Assembly: GCA_964017125.1 (NCBI GenBank)
Contig: OZ024903.1
Location: forward strand, 110,195,135-110,259,134
Source of the DNA: Flabesymbios commensalis
Taxonomy: Eukaryota; Annelida; Polychaeta; Terebellida; Flabelligeridae
Direction of reading: 5' to 3'
DNA: 64,000 bases
The translations under genes and the position numbers were made by a program. Below the pieces are notes generated by a model. That model ran no database searches and had not been told where the DNA came from. It worked only from the letters and a program-made list of their open reading frames with translations. Within the stretch, counting starts at the first letter, position 1; every line of letters starts with the position of its first letter. Below, piece after piece: positions 1-9,780 of this stretch.

Positions 1-304
1 AAGTATCTGATGTTTTTTTCATGATTCTCTTTTTTAAAAATATATCCTTATTGATGTATACCTACTGTAGAAGTTGTTTCTAGATTACACATTGTGTAGA
101 AATGTACCCACCTCATATTTTCACACATTAAGTTAAATCTTTGCACTGCATGTAATCCCTAACATCAGAGATAACTTAATTATTTATAATGATGATGAGT
201 ATACCTGGATACCTTAATACCTGATGGAAGTTGCTAATAGACATTTCAATAGGTGTGTCCTTAGACAATTGGTGTGGCCTCAGACATGTCATTTACAATT
301 ATAC

Positions 305-688
305 CAGTGTTTCATCTAGCTCTTTTTAACATTTGGTGAGCGCCATGTTGCTCTTCATGAGCGCCATGTTGCCCTTCTGGAGTGTCATGTTGCCCTTCAT
401 TTGCGTCATGGTGCCCTTCTGATATTCAGACAATGAAATGCCATTGTGACTGAAAAACACCCCGGTCACTGGTGTGGCGCAGTCACACCTATGATGCAAC
501 ACCTCATAACAGCCTGTGTACAGTGGTAATAACTGGCGATGTTTACATACTTAACTGCTTCTGTTTATACCCTTAATTGGGGATGGTGGGTGTTTGAAAC
601 GCCTAACTGGGTGCCCAGCGTGCATGATAAGGTGCCATAATGTCGATAGTTGCCGCCATGCCTCTTTTGAATCCTAGATGAAACACTG
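305..688. mobile_element. Non-autonomous DNA transposon (MITE) with 15-bp perfect TIRs
   Basis: The left end CAGTGTTTCATCTAG (305-319) is matched exactly by its reverse complement at 674-688. The flanks are TATAC at 300-304 and TATAC at 689-693, a perfect 5-bp target-site duplication. The 384-bp interior has no ORF and begins with a four-copy 21-bp minisatellite. The superfamily is undetermined: CAGTG ends recall hAT-like elements, but those make 8-bp duplications. Perfect TIRs and TSD suggest a fairly young insertion. Confidence 0.8.
338..421. repeat. 21-bp minisatellite, four copies
   Basis: Four consecutive 21-bp units read roughly GAGCGCCATGTTGCCCTTCWK: 338-358, 359-379, 380-400 and 401-421. 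They diverge progressively (GAGCGCC, GAGCGCC, GAGTGTC, TTGCGTC). The array sits just inside the left TIR of the 305-688 element. Confidence 0.85.
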
Positions 689-1095
689 TATACCATCATG
701 TAGAAGAGGCATATGACATTGCTATTCTGAAATCTCAAATTAATTTTTTATTTAGTTTAGTTTTATTTAGTTTTTAAAAATGTAATAATTTGGCAATTAC
801 CGGGTAGTATTATTTGTTTTGACATTTTAATGTTGGCATTTCTTTTTAAGCATGAAAATTTATCTCTCACAATATTGAGACATCCAGCTTTTGATTGCTG
901 TGTTCAGAATATCCTATCTTATAACATGACATGTGTTTGTTTTTGAAACTATATTTTGACCCCTAAGAATTAAAAGGCTGTATCTGCCAAAGTGGAAGCT
1001 TTAAATCCTCACAGTTTGAATTATGTCACAATTTCTGCATAATATTTGAGTGTGTAGTTACATGTTTACTAACTCTCTTTACTTTCCCCTCTCAG

Positions 1096-1263
1096 CAGTG
1101 AACCTTCCTTCCATAGCTGCTTCCCCAATCAAAACACCCACTGGCTTCAACTTTACGTGTGGTGAAATACGGGAGACGAGTCCGTCATCACCGCTTCAGG
1201 CTCCGTTTGGCAGCTTGGCTCGACGTACTCAGACTTGCCCAATAAATATTGATGCCACGGAAG
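1096..1263 (+). CDS. ULK1/2-like kinase, linker exon (first in window)
   Basis: This is an internal exon of the ULK/Atg1-family kinase gene whose 3' end fills the left of the window. An acceptor (CTCAG) follows a pyrimidine-rich tract, and an alternative acceptor three bases on (1099) keeps the same frame. The donor is GAAG/GTATTC. The exon is phase 1 at both ends. The peptide runs from about VNLPSIAASPIKTP through PFGSLARRTQTCPIN to NIDATE and is Ser/Pro-rich, as expected for the disordered phosphorylated linker between the N-terminal kinase domain and the C-terminal EAT domain of ULK proteins. No kinase motifs are present, so the catalytic exons lie to the left of the window. Assignment to ULK rests on the in-phase downstream exons rather than on this peptide itself. 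Confidence 0.72.
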
Positions 1264-2076
1264 GTATTCATGATGCTCTCTCTTCCATTTTATATTCAGC
1301 TCTTATTCTATTTACCGGGCTAAGTCGGTGGCCTTCATGTTAGTCATTTGTGTCCTTATTTGCTGAAATGTTTGTTGTTTCAAGCTTCAAATGACGCAAA
1401 ATATTTCTTTTCATAAAATATTCCTATTTAAAGCAGATGAAAATCTTCCGATATGAAGTATTTTGACAAAAGTACTGAGCATCTAGTGATCAATTTCAGG
1501 GAAATTTTATTTGGGTTGAAACCAAAAAATATAGATCAATTTCAGAATAGGGCAAAACTATAAGCTCTAATTCTGCAAATTATTATTGTTTAAAGGACTT
1601 TTCAACTCTAAGGACGGAGGAAATAACTAAAATTTCAACAAATTGAATCCATTGCAAAATTACTTCCACCGTTCAAGTTGCAGAATGGTTAATGAAGGGT
1701 CTTCCAACCACTGGCACTGCAACATTATTGCAATTATAATTATTTAGCTAGAAGATATTGTTATATGTACATATTTCAAAACATATTTCGGTTTGGACTA
1801 CATAAGTGACACTTTTTGCTGTATGTCATGTTATGTATTTTAAGACCAGATTTAGTTGACATGTTTTTCAGTGGATTGATGTTTAGCTTTAGAGACGGTC
1901 CTGTGTTCTCCCAGTTATGAACATTTTAACACTTAAAGTGCTGAATTTTTTTATGAAAACCTTGGACACTAAAGGGTTTTTTCAATTTGAAATCATCATA
2001 ACTGCCTTAGTTAGCTTTTCCCGATTCATTTGAATACCTATGTTATGGGTCTACGGCCATTATAAATATTTTTACT

Positions 2077-2166
2077 CTTACAGTGCGGGGACCGACCTTA
2101 GGCGTCAGAATCTGACGTCTGCAGACATCAGATTCTGACGACTAAAGTCGGTCCCCGCACCGTAAG
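2077..2166. repeat. 90-bp palindrome (hairpin) in intron
   Basis: GTGCGGGGACCGAC at 2083-2096 is exactly complementary to GTCGGTCCCCGCAC at 2147-2160. The match continues outward (CTTAC/GTAAG) and inward through CGTCAGAATCTGACG and CAGATTCTGACG to a TCTGCAGA apex. A transcript would fold into a nearly complete stem. It is much more GC-rich than the surrounding intron. Confidence 0.9.
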
Positions 2167-2257
2167 GGTGGATCCTTCTGCTGCTGAATTGTTTGTTTCT
2201 ATTTATCTTTCATTTGAGGCTGGAATTGCTAACACAATATCCAGACTCAAATTAATT

Positions 2258-2289
2258 ATCGACTTTAGATGTCAGAGTCTAAAGTCGAT
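2258..2289. repeat. Short palindrome in right arm of fold-back element
   Basis: ATCGACTTTAGA (2258-2269) is the exact reverse complement of TCTAAAGTCGAT (2278-2289), with an 8-bp loop. It is the symmetric, diverged counterpart of the longer palindrome at 2077-2166. Confidence 0.85.
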
Positions 2290-2740
2290 GCCAGCACTGA
2301 AAAAATGAAGATATTTATAATTGCCGTAAACCCATAACTCAAATATAAAAATGAAGCAGAAAGAGCTAACTAAGACATTTATGTGGATCTCGAATTAAAA
2401 ATAACTCTTTGGTCTCCACGCTTTAGCCAAAAATATTTCTGCGTTGTAATATTTATTATGAGTGTAGCAGCACAGGGGTTATAGTGTTATAACATCAACA
2501 ATCCTCAAGTAAAAAACCTCATTGTCAACCACTGAAAAAATAACTGCTCTTCAGCTATTGCAATAGTCAAATTTGAGTGGAAAAAATATGATAAGTCACA
2601 TTTCTTAGATAAAGTAAAAATGAGATAAAATATCAGGTGTGATGTCGCATATCAGCAGCAAAAAAATTTTTTCATATATTAATTAGAATAATTTTAGCAG
2701 TCTAGAGTACATCATAAAAATGGTTAATATCTTTTTGTAG

Positions 2741-2872
2741 GTCAGCCCCTGGTGAGAAAGACGACGGATCCCTCACTTGATATATTTCATAGGAGTTCAA
2801 GTGCTACTGTCCTAACAGAGCCATTACTTAGAGCTTTCACGGGACAAATGTCAAATCCTAACACGTTTACAA
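2741..2872 (+). CDS. ULK1/2-like kinase, linker exon (second in window)
   Basis: Acceptor CTTTTTGTAG precedes the exon and donor ACAA/GTAAGA follows it. It is phase 1 at both ends, so it joins the exon at 1096-1263 through a split glycine codon. The peptide reads QPLVRKTTDPSLD, then IFHRSSSATVLTEPLLRAF and TGQMSNPNTFT. It is rich in Ser/Thr and basic RKTT/HRSSS patches typical of phosphorylation-prone linker sequence. The 1.48-kb intron before it carries a large fold-back element (about 1870-2540). It lacks a domain of its own; assignment is by phase continuity and position in the gene. Confidence 0.72.
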
Positions 2873-3407
2873 GTAAGACACAGATAGTTGATATTTCTAT
2901 TTCAAGATTTTTTTTACAACAGTATTTTTTAATTAAAGTATATTTTAGTTCCTGATTCGTGTCTCTATCACTGCCTCGACCCTGAGTGAGTAAAAATTAC
3001 TGGACTCTTGCTGTAAAAACAGTCTCCACTCCAGGAACTTTAGGGCGACAGTCATTTTTAATTCATTCTATTAGCAGAATAAATCACTGTTATAATAAAT
3101 GAAATCACTGTTATTATAAAATAGGTGTTGCAATTCTCGACTTGTAGTGGATGAAGATGATTTAAAGTGGGTGAAAAATTAAAGAAAATTGCCATGTATT
3201 GTAAACCAGTTTCATGGAAATTTTCTTTCTAAAACCTTTGGTTGTAGGAAAATCAAGTCTGTTTTCAGGGATGTAAAATGATGTAAAATGCTATGGCATT
3301 CAGCACATAAAACGGGCTTCAGTGGTGAAAGGGTTAATGCATCATGAGGACTTAAAGGGTTAAACATCAACAGTTGCAGTTTTTATGTTTTTCTTTTTTT
3401 CCAATAG
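2873..3407. other. Intron between second and third linker exons
   Basis: The intron is 535 bp with a GTAAGA donor and CAATAG acceptor. It contains a tandem GATGTAAAAT pair near 3271-3290 and two AAAGGGTTAA motifs (about 3328-3337 and 3353-3362). These resemble the TTAA-flanked CCCTT ends of the MITE family found in the tandem units. No coding sequence is seen. Confidence 0.6.
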
Positions 3408-3613
3408 GAGGTTTACAGAGTCCTCCGGGGAAAACAGTCATACCTTACACTGCGAACCAGAACTCCCCCGCTAAAGACATCAACACATCCTGTCAGCAGA
3501 ATCACCCGACAGACGGGTCACCATCCAGCGCCCCGTACGCACAGTCACCTCCCAACATGCAGGGACCCATCATGTTTGTGCCACCAGAACTGGCAGAGGA
3601 AACTCTGATGGAG
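3408..3613 (+). CDS. ULK1/2-like kinase, exon leading into the EAT domain (last single-copy exon)
   Basis: The acceptor is TTTTTTCCAATAG and the donor GGAG/GTGGGA. Entry is phase 1, through an Arg codon split with the previous exon, and exit is phase 0. The peptide begins RGLQSPPGKTVIPYT and ends GPIMFVPPELAEETLME. The last stretch matches the hallmark of vertebrate ULK1/ULK2 just before the EAT domain (human ULK2: FEAPELPEETLMEREH). The next exon begins KEHNETV, completing that motif across the splice junction. This is the last exon present only once. Because it exits in phase 0, it is compatible with any of the six downstream copies of the following exon. The intron after it is only 262 bp to the first cassette. 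Confidence 0.88.
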
Positions 3614-3875
3614 GTGGGATATGCTGAATTTAAATGATTTAAGTTGATGGATTTAAATTTTTGAATCGATGATTTATCTATTTAAATTTTCATAGATTTC
3701 AAAGAGAATACATTATGCCTAATTTAGGATTTGATGTTGCCAGGAATAACAATTAACGATTATATTGGGGTTTAGTTCTACTATTTACTATATTTTTCAG
3801 CTTTGAAATCGTGTTGGATTTGCTAACCACTGTCAAATGTGGAATGATTTAAATTATTTATTTAATGTTTTACAG

Positions 3876-5666
3876 AAAGAGCACAATGAGACGGTTTCCA
3901 AACTGAACTTTGTGTTAGCGCTGGTTGAGTGTGTGATTGAGCTGGCTCAGGCTAGGAGCAGTCCACTATCTGAATCTCTGACCGGGCACCCGGGAGGAGG
4001 TCAGCGACGCCCTAGCTCTGACGACACCCGCTGTAACAACACGTTCACACTGCAGCCTGGTGGGTGGCTGAGTGACGGTCAGCGCAGGCTGGAGCAGATG
4101 GTTCTCTATGTACGAGCACTACAGCTTCTCTCATCCTCGTTACAGCTCGGACGTACTGAACTAAAAGCTGGAAGACTGTCACCCTCTGTATCTGTACAAG
4201 CAAGTAAGTAAAACCCTCTATCTCTGTATAAAAAAGTAAGTAAAAAATACATGGAATACAACCATCCCACTAGCATTATGGCAGTTGATTAGTGGGCTAG
4301 TTTAGTGGGTTAGAATTTCTGTCTGTGGTGTGTTATTTATTCATAATAAGCATGCTTCATTATGCATGATATGCATCTTTATTTCGATGTCAATTTTAAA
4401 TAAGTATTGTATTTTATGCCTATATTATACATATGCTATGCTATCTGTTTCAGTTGTGAAAGACATGAACAGTTATTACCACCAGTGTTTGGCAGTTTGT
4501 AAAGTTCTACACAACAAATCATTACCCAACAGTCCTCAACTCGACCCCAAGATGGCAGCCATCACCGCTGACAAACTCATCTACACTCACGCCATAGAAA
4601 TGGTAAGATTTCAGCGGAATTGCGGAGATCACATTTGATGCAGGTTTTACAAATTTAACTTCTTAATATAGAGCTCCAAGGGTAGCGTTCTATCACCGAA
4701 TCTTGATGCTCTCAAACATTTCTTGGTGGTCTTATTTTGGATGTCAAACAGCTGCGCTGGACTATGATATTATGAGAAAACGTCTCTATCTATGGCTGAT
4801 TGCAAACATATTTCACCTTTAAAACCCTGTTATATTTGATAAAACTTTTGTGCTGCTGGAACGTATACATACAGTCTCAAGCAAGAACTTAATCAAAAGA
4901 AATATCACTGATTTTGATCAAACACTTTTGGTGGACGCTTAGTTAATCCAATATTGGGCATGTCTATTTTTCATAAATATAAATATTTTTTAAATGACAA
5001 AAATAGACGCAAATAAAAGGTATTGTTCCATTAGCGAGTCTTAATGAGCTCTCTCAGACATTTTTTGGTGGTCTTGTTTTCAGTGTCAAACAGCTGCTCT
5101 GGATGAGCTGTTTGGAAACCCGTCTGAATGTTTCCGGCGTTATCGCAGTGCACAGATCTTACTGCACAGCCTCGCCCAGCAGGCCGAAGACGACACCGAT
5201 CGGACCATGCTCAACAAATGTTAGTATGCATTTCAACTCTGGCCTTACTTGTAATTCACATGGATTTATTTACGAAGTGACAAATGATGAACATTCCTTG
5301 GAATTGTTATTGATTTTACATTGGATGTATTTTTATATATTTTTTAAAACTGAAAATTCAATTTAAAAATAAAAACCTGTATGGTTTGTCTTTCTTCCTT
5401 TTTCTTCTGAATTGAGTTTTTATTACAGGATACTCTCAATTATTTGTTAAAATAATAACAGCTTTCAATTGAATAGGCTTTCCTAACATTTTTCCCTATT
5501 GTCTTCTAATTGGATATTCATGATTTATTGCAAAAAAAAATCTTCTATTATTCTATTTTTTTTATTTCCAGATAAGGAATCGGTTGAAAGACGGCTGTAT
5601 AACTTACACGAGCAAGGGTACATACAAGTGAATGTATCTGATAGTGTATGTAGTACCAGTACATGA
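3876..5666 (+). CDS. ULK1/2-like kinase, C-terminal EAT cassette 1 (four exons, stop)
   Basis: Exons are 3876-4203, 4454-4602, 5084-5219 and 5572-5666 (TGA at 5664). They encode 235 residues: KEHNETVSKLNFVLALVECV, a polar insert with GHPGGGQRR, then LEQMVLYVRALQLLSS, AGRLSPSVSVQAIVKDMN, ITADKLIYTHAIEM, CQTAALDELF and YKESVERRL. This follows human ULK2 (MVLYMKAAQLL, SGKLSPSTAV, TAEKLIYNCAVEM, QSAALDEMF, CSIERRL) in order. In ULK1/2 the EAT region is a tandem MIT fold that binds ATG13 and membranes within the autophagy initiation complex. All introns are GT-AG with phases 0/1/0/1. Being closest to the upstream exons, this set most likely supplies the normal C-terminus. Private residues relative to later copies are few: it has SSSLQLG, VLHNKS and ELFGNPS. 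Confidence 0.93.
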
Positions 5667-5766
5667 ACAAGGTCATACCATCATTAGATACAGCAAAGGT
5701 ACAACATCATAAATACAGCACTTTCACATCTGGTGTGTATGATTTAGAAAGCAAGAGGCTACAGAG

Positions 5767-5801
5767 CGGAGGTCAATCTGTGTGTCAATTTATGACCTCC
5801 G
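5767..5801. repeat. Short hairpin after stop codon
   Basis: CGGAGGTCA (5767-5775) and TGACCTCCG (5793-5801) are perfect inverted copies with a 17-nt loop. It recurs after each cassette. Unit 2 has one arm base changed (CCGATC instead of CCGGTC just outside the stem). Confidence 0.75.
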
Positions 5802-5971
5802 GTCTTTTGTGATTTATAAATATCCAGATGGTGCTGAGCGACAGTCATTCTGAAGTATTATACCAGTGTGATACATCATAGGTGTTGGAATTGGTCAGTA
5901 ATGAACATACTCTGGTCGTAAGATACAAACTGCTTCGGGAATCTATATTGATACTCTACTATTAAAAAAGA

Positions 5972-6046
5972 GTGTAAGGTTTTCATCATTGAAGGTTGGT
6001 AATTGTATTGGCAGCTCCAGCTTTCAATGATGGAAAAATTATACAC
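5972..6046. repeat. Imperfect 28-bp stem-loop in putative 3' UTR
   Basis: GTGTAAGGTTTTCATCATTG with AAGGTTGG (5972-5999) pairs with CCAGCTTTCAATGATGG and AAAAATTATACAC (6017-6046), leaving a ~17-nt loop. The core CATCATTGAA/TTCAATGATG is exact. It is retained in all six units. It could be a remnant of a small transposon or a structured UTR element. Confidence 0.65.
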
Positions 6047-7358
6047 TAAAAACGTTAAGTTATATAGTACTGGTACGTGAACATGACACAAATGTATTGT
6101 AACATTAATGTGTTCTGATACATGCACCAAGACCGTGGCGTACATCACAGTCACACAGTTTATTAGAGGAAAAATAATGCGTATTCTGGTAGTGCGACAT
6201 TGGCTACATGATATTCATCATTACGCATGCAGTTTATTGGTTGCTCTGATGTAATTTCACACGCTGATAGTATTCACTTGCTACATAATTTATAGAGGCA
6301 CAGAAAAATGTGAGCTCACCTCAAATAATAAATGGCTTTATAACAGCTTTTCCTCAATCTAAAGCACTTTCCAACTGTAAAGTTGTTGAACCCGGAGTTG
6401 CGCTAATGAAGTGAATACATAGAACAGAGAGAGAATAATCATACCTAGCCCTAAAAAGTTTCTGGTGTTTACATTTTCTTTCTGCCAACAGTGGAATAAG
6501 AATGATAGCTCATTGAGAGTGACCTCACGTGAAGTTATCTTGCAAACATTTCAAGTGGATCTTTCCAGGGCAGTTGGTGATGCCTCGCAGAAGCCACTTA
6601 CAGTAGCAGGATGGTCTTCATTTTAATCTCTCAAATCATGGGCTGATATCTGTCAGCGCAACACAGTGCTTTGTGCATTAAGAATCATCCCTGTATTTAT
6701 TTTGTTATGGCTATTGTTTTTTGTCTGCCTTGGAGTTGAAATGTCATGAGTTTTAGGTGATTCTCATGACCTTTCCACCTTTAAGGACATTTTAAGAAAG
6801 CTGACTTATGACTTAGTGTTTGAAAGTCAAACAGTTTTAGATTTTTTGTATTGTTTATTACCGTCGTCTATACACTTTTGTATAGTTCCGAGGCGGAGAC
6901 TGATTTAAACTTTACTGATAAATTATGTTCAAGGTAGAAAAAACTGTGCCTGCACAGCGACTGTTATCTGTGACTGCGTTGTCACAGCGTTGTCTGGGAT
7001 ATTACTCATAGAGTTTATACCAAGCTCTTGTAGCTGGTTATGGAACTTGCCAAAGCATTCCAGAATGGAGAATTGAAATGTGGTGAAAAACAGCAAAAAC
7101 TGCTGAGTTTACAGCTCCTTCTGCTTCGGTGTGTAATTAGGTGTTTTAGTATAAGTGATAAAAATGTCATTGTTCAAAAGAGAAAGTTATATTTGACATA
7201 TCCCACGTCAACCTGCTTTCATTACTGATGATCTCTGCTCGATGGTAAATATAATGTTGTATAATGTTATTTAAATCAATCATTGTATCATCAGCGTGTC
7301 ACATAATCTGATATCTATCTTGTGTATTATTTTGTCGCCATTATTGTGTTACTGTTTT

Positions 7359-7514
7359 CCAGCACATACGAGATATTGACCCGATGTTGGCCCACTGTCA
7401 ACAACCCTGTCCCAACATCAGGCCGACATTTTGTTAATGTCTCATGCCTGAGACATTGACCCAATGTTGACCACTTACGATGCTGGTCTAACATTAGGTC
7501 AACATTGGGTCAAG
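7359..7514. repeat. Small inverted-repeat element, ATGTTGG family, copy 1 of unit 1
   Basis: TTGACCCGATGTT (about 7376-7388) is mirrored by AACATTGGGTCAA (about 7501-7513). A second palindrome TGTCTCATGCCTGAGACA lies at 7439-7455. The left end CCAGCACATAC resembles the CCAGCAAACATC end of the copy at 12878. The element recurs at the same place in each unit (17699-17854 in unit 2). Confidence 0.65.
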
Positions 7515-7742
7515 TTTCGTTATCGCCCATCACATCTAGTGTAGCATCTAGTCTTCATATTGCCATGAATTACACAAACCAGTGACGGAGCTTGCCCTCT
7601 GAAAAGCAATGTTTCTTTTATTAGTATTTGCCTTGTTTTGTCTTGTCACTTTGTTCTGTTTGTGATCTGTTATATTGTCATATCAGCGTTGCCTACAATC
7701 CTCTGAAACGCAACGTGTACTTTTACCTTTTATGCTGCCCAA

Positions 7743-8216
7743 TTGTTTGTTGATACTTTTCATTTATTCAAAGTTGGAAATGCTAGCATAATTTACAGCT
7801 TCAAATTACAAAAAATTACTCATCAGTGAAAATTAATTATTTGATTAACTGAGCATCTATCAGAAATTATTTTATTGCTTTTTTTCGGACAAGACTAAAG
7901 TGAATGAAGTGCCATTGAAATAGAAATAGATAATCTTATCAAATCATGGATTTTGGGAAGTGTCATTTTTTCTGAATATAATTTTTTTCACCATTTGAAA
8001 CTGGAAATGGCGTCTGGATTTCCCACTGCAAAAGAGGAAAAACATGTTACAATCAATTTTGCAGCAGAATGGTTTATAAGTATTTACTTTGTTTTGTCTT
8101 GTCAATTTGTTTCATTAGTGCTCTGTTATATTGTCAGGTCAGCCTCCGACCACAATCCCAAGATGCAATACCTCATGTTTGTGCCATAACATGGGACCCT
8201 GAGGAATCAAAGGGTT
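7743..8216. mobile_element. MITE-like block ending AAAGGGTTAA (copy in unit 1)
   Basis: The block starts near TTGTTTGTTGATACTTTTCA. It carries two GAAGCTGGAAATG-type palindromic cores (near 7770 and 8000), then AAAGTGAATGAAGTGCCATT and a TATTTACTTTGTTTTGTCTT stretch, and ends TCAAAGGGTTAA at 8216. The same modules in the same order make up 13405-14060, and the first core occurs in the intron element at 2186-2256. CCCTT ends beside TTAA recall piggyBac-type non-autonomous elements, but borders are blurred and I infer the class only weakly. Confidence 0.5.
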
Positions 8217-9689
8217 AAATTTACCATTTTATAAAGTGGCAGATTTTACCTTCTAAAGATAAGATTTAATCGCCAACACCCTACAAAATGCAACCCGCCC
8301 CTCTCACAAAAAAATATTTATAACACTATAAAGGGTGGTCCCAGTTAACAAACTAGTGTTGGTCACAACATGTTTTCGTGTTCTGTACCCCTAACTGGTG
8401 AATAATATTATCATAGAGATATTTGTTTAACATTGTGATATAATACATATAAGGGTAACTTAAACATAAACATAGTCAATATACCGTCAACTTATTTATT
8501 ATATCCAAACCAAATGGTGCATTTATATTTAATTTTCATTCTTTTCGTGATCATCCTATCATCCATTTATTTCATCCAGAGTAACTCTTGTCATGCTGAG
8601 TGCTCTGTTTTCTCAAATTCAAAGACAATTTTAATTATTTTGAAGCTTGTTTGAAAACATATTAATTACGGTCCTAGCAGCACAAGGGTTAATTATAAAG
8701 TCCTGCTGGAATCAAAAGATCATATCTGCCTGGGGCGATATATGGGGTTATTTCACTCACTGAACTGTAAGCATAGAATCTGATTAAAAATCTCCTCTCT
8801 CGCTGCATGGAGATAATGTCATTATTACCTGATTTCAAACATTAATTCACAGTCATTCTTCAAGCTGTAAATTGTGAACTTTATGTATAATGATTACCTC
8901 ACTGGTGCTAGAGCAGTAGATGTTTGTTAAGACGTCAACTTGGGATTAAAAGATTGTATCTTACACTTTACACAGTGGGATTTACAACCTTTCAATCTCT
9001 AGTTTACAAAATATGTTGTATGATATTATCATGAGATATATAATAGCTAAAATGTTGTGCGTAATTCTCTATAGAGCCAGAGAATAAATTGGACTTAGCC
9101 TTTTGACTCGAGACATGGAGTCCACTTTTCAAAAATTTATGTCCTGTCATCTTGTGCGATTTATTTTCATAAAATGTTTGAAAGAAATAATGAGGTTGTC
9201 GGTTATGTATTAACACAAAGTGAACTGATATAGCCATTATTAGCCATTTTTTATAGTTTTTACGGCCACATCAAATGATAAGTTTTTTATGTTTTCTTCT
9301 AAACTAGACTGAATGATATTTACAATTTATAACATCTTTTGATTCAATGTTTTTTATTCTATGGTGCCAGAAAATACATGTGTTGCAATTTTAATTTGAA
9401 AAGGGTGCCATTTGCAACTGGTTAGAACTGAATGTCTGAAGCCAAAGGTCAGTCAGCTACTGCTTTTAGGTTCTGATGGCAGTGTATTGCCATAAAAGAA
9501 TTCAAGCTGGAATTTATAGTGAGAAATGTATTTTACAAAATTTGTCAAATAGCACAGATTTGAAGATATAGGTGGTTATAAATTCAATTTGCTCATTTTT
9601 ATATTTAGCATTAACTATTATTCACTTGTCATTGATTTAAATAATTGATGATTACAAAGCACAAAGCATCCCATTGGATGCAAAGGGTT

Positions 9690-9780
9690 GGTTAGGGACA
9701 TTAACCCGATGATGACTCAACGTTGGCCCACTGTCTACGACGCTAGACCAACATTAAACCAGAATTGGGACAATGACTTG
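9690..9780. repeat. Small inverted-repeat element, ATGTTGG family, copy 2 of unit 1
   Basis: This is a diverged relative of the elements at 7359 and 12878. It shares CAACGTTGGCCCACTGTCTA, then CGACGCTAGACCAACATTAA, and ends TGTTTGCTG. Units 3-6 differ here (AACCCGTTGATG, GGCCGACTG). Confidence 0.6.

Larger units (their letters stand above)
1..1095. other. Intron sequence upstream of first linker exon
   Basis: AT-rich non-coding DNA preceding the acceptor at 1095. I see no coding exon here. The stretch contains the 384-bp TIR element at 305-688. Near 965-1010 is a fragment (TTAAAAGGCTGTATCTGCC) resembling the AAAGRTCGTATCTGCC-type motifs found again in each tandem unit (for example near 8710 and 11148). 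The rest is unremarkable. Confidence 0.6.
1870..2540. mobile_element. Fold-back MITE with long imperfect inverted arms and nested palindromes
   Basis: The two halves are inverted copies of each other. GTTATGGGTCTACGGCCATT (2042-2061) pairs with the region around 2322-2338 (GCCGTAAACCCATAAC). Further out CTTAGTTAGCT pairs with AGCTAACTAAG, and TTTTTCAGTGG (1865-1875) with CCACTGAAAAA (2529-2539). Inside each arm lies a further palindrome (2077-2166 and 2258-2289). The centre contains TTTCATTTGAGGCTGGAA, shared with elements in the tandem units (7743-8216 and 13405-14060). The right arm carries AGCAGCACAGGGGTTA, similar to the AGCAGCACAAGGGTTAA ends seen at 8672 and 13632. The exact termini are uncertain by some tens of bases. 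Confidence 0.75.
1264..2740. other. Intron with embedded fold-back element
   Basis: This is the intron between the first and second linker exons of the window. Its left part (1264-1860) is plain AT-rich sequence in which I see no feature. Most of the rest is the fold-back element at about 1870-2540. No coding exon is evident. Confidence 0.6.
5667..6332 (+). other. Probable 3' UTR of ULK gene after cassette 1
   Basis: This is non-coding sequence directly after the stop at 5664-5666. It contains two hairpins (5767-5801 and 5972-6046) and an AATAAA hexamer at 6327-6332, a possible polyadenylation signal. The true cleavage site is unknown. Further AATAAA hexamers occur downstream (for example within GAGAATAAATT near 9085). 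The same arrangement follows every cassette (hexamer at 16667-16672 in unit 2). If it is used, each cassette would bring its own terminator. Confidence 0.4.

Noticed and set aside
5103-5366. 87-codon frame overlapping the third cassette exon
   Set aside because: It is a shifted-frame shadow of the CQTAALDELF exon running on into the intron.
5876-6154. 92-codon minus-strand frame after the cassette 1 stop
   Set aside because: It overlaps the stem-loop, is altered by small indels in B units, and shows no protein character.
7040-7228. 62-codon frame beginning MELAKAFQNG, present in all units
   Set aside because: It is short, has no splice-site context or recognised domain, and is conserved no better than the surrounding non-coding DNA.
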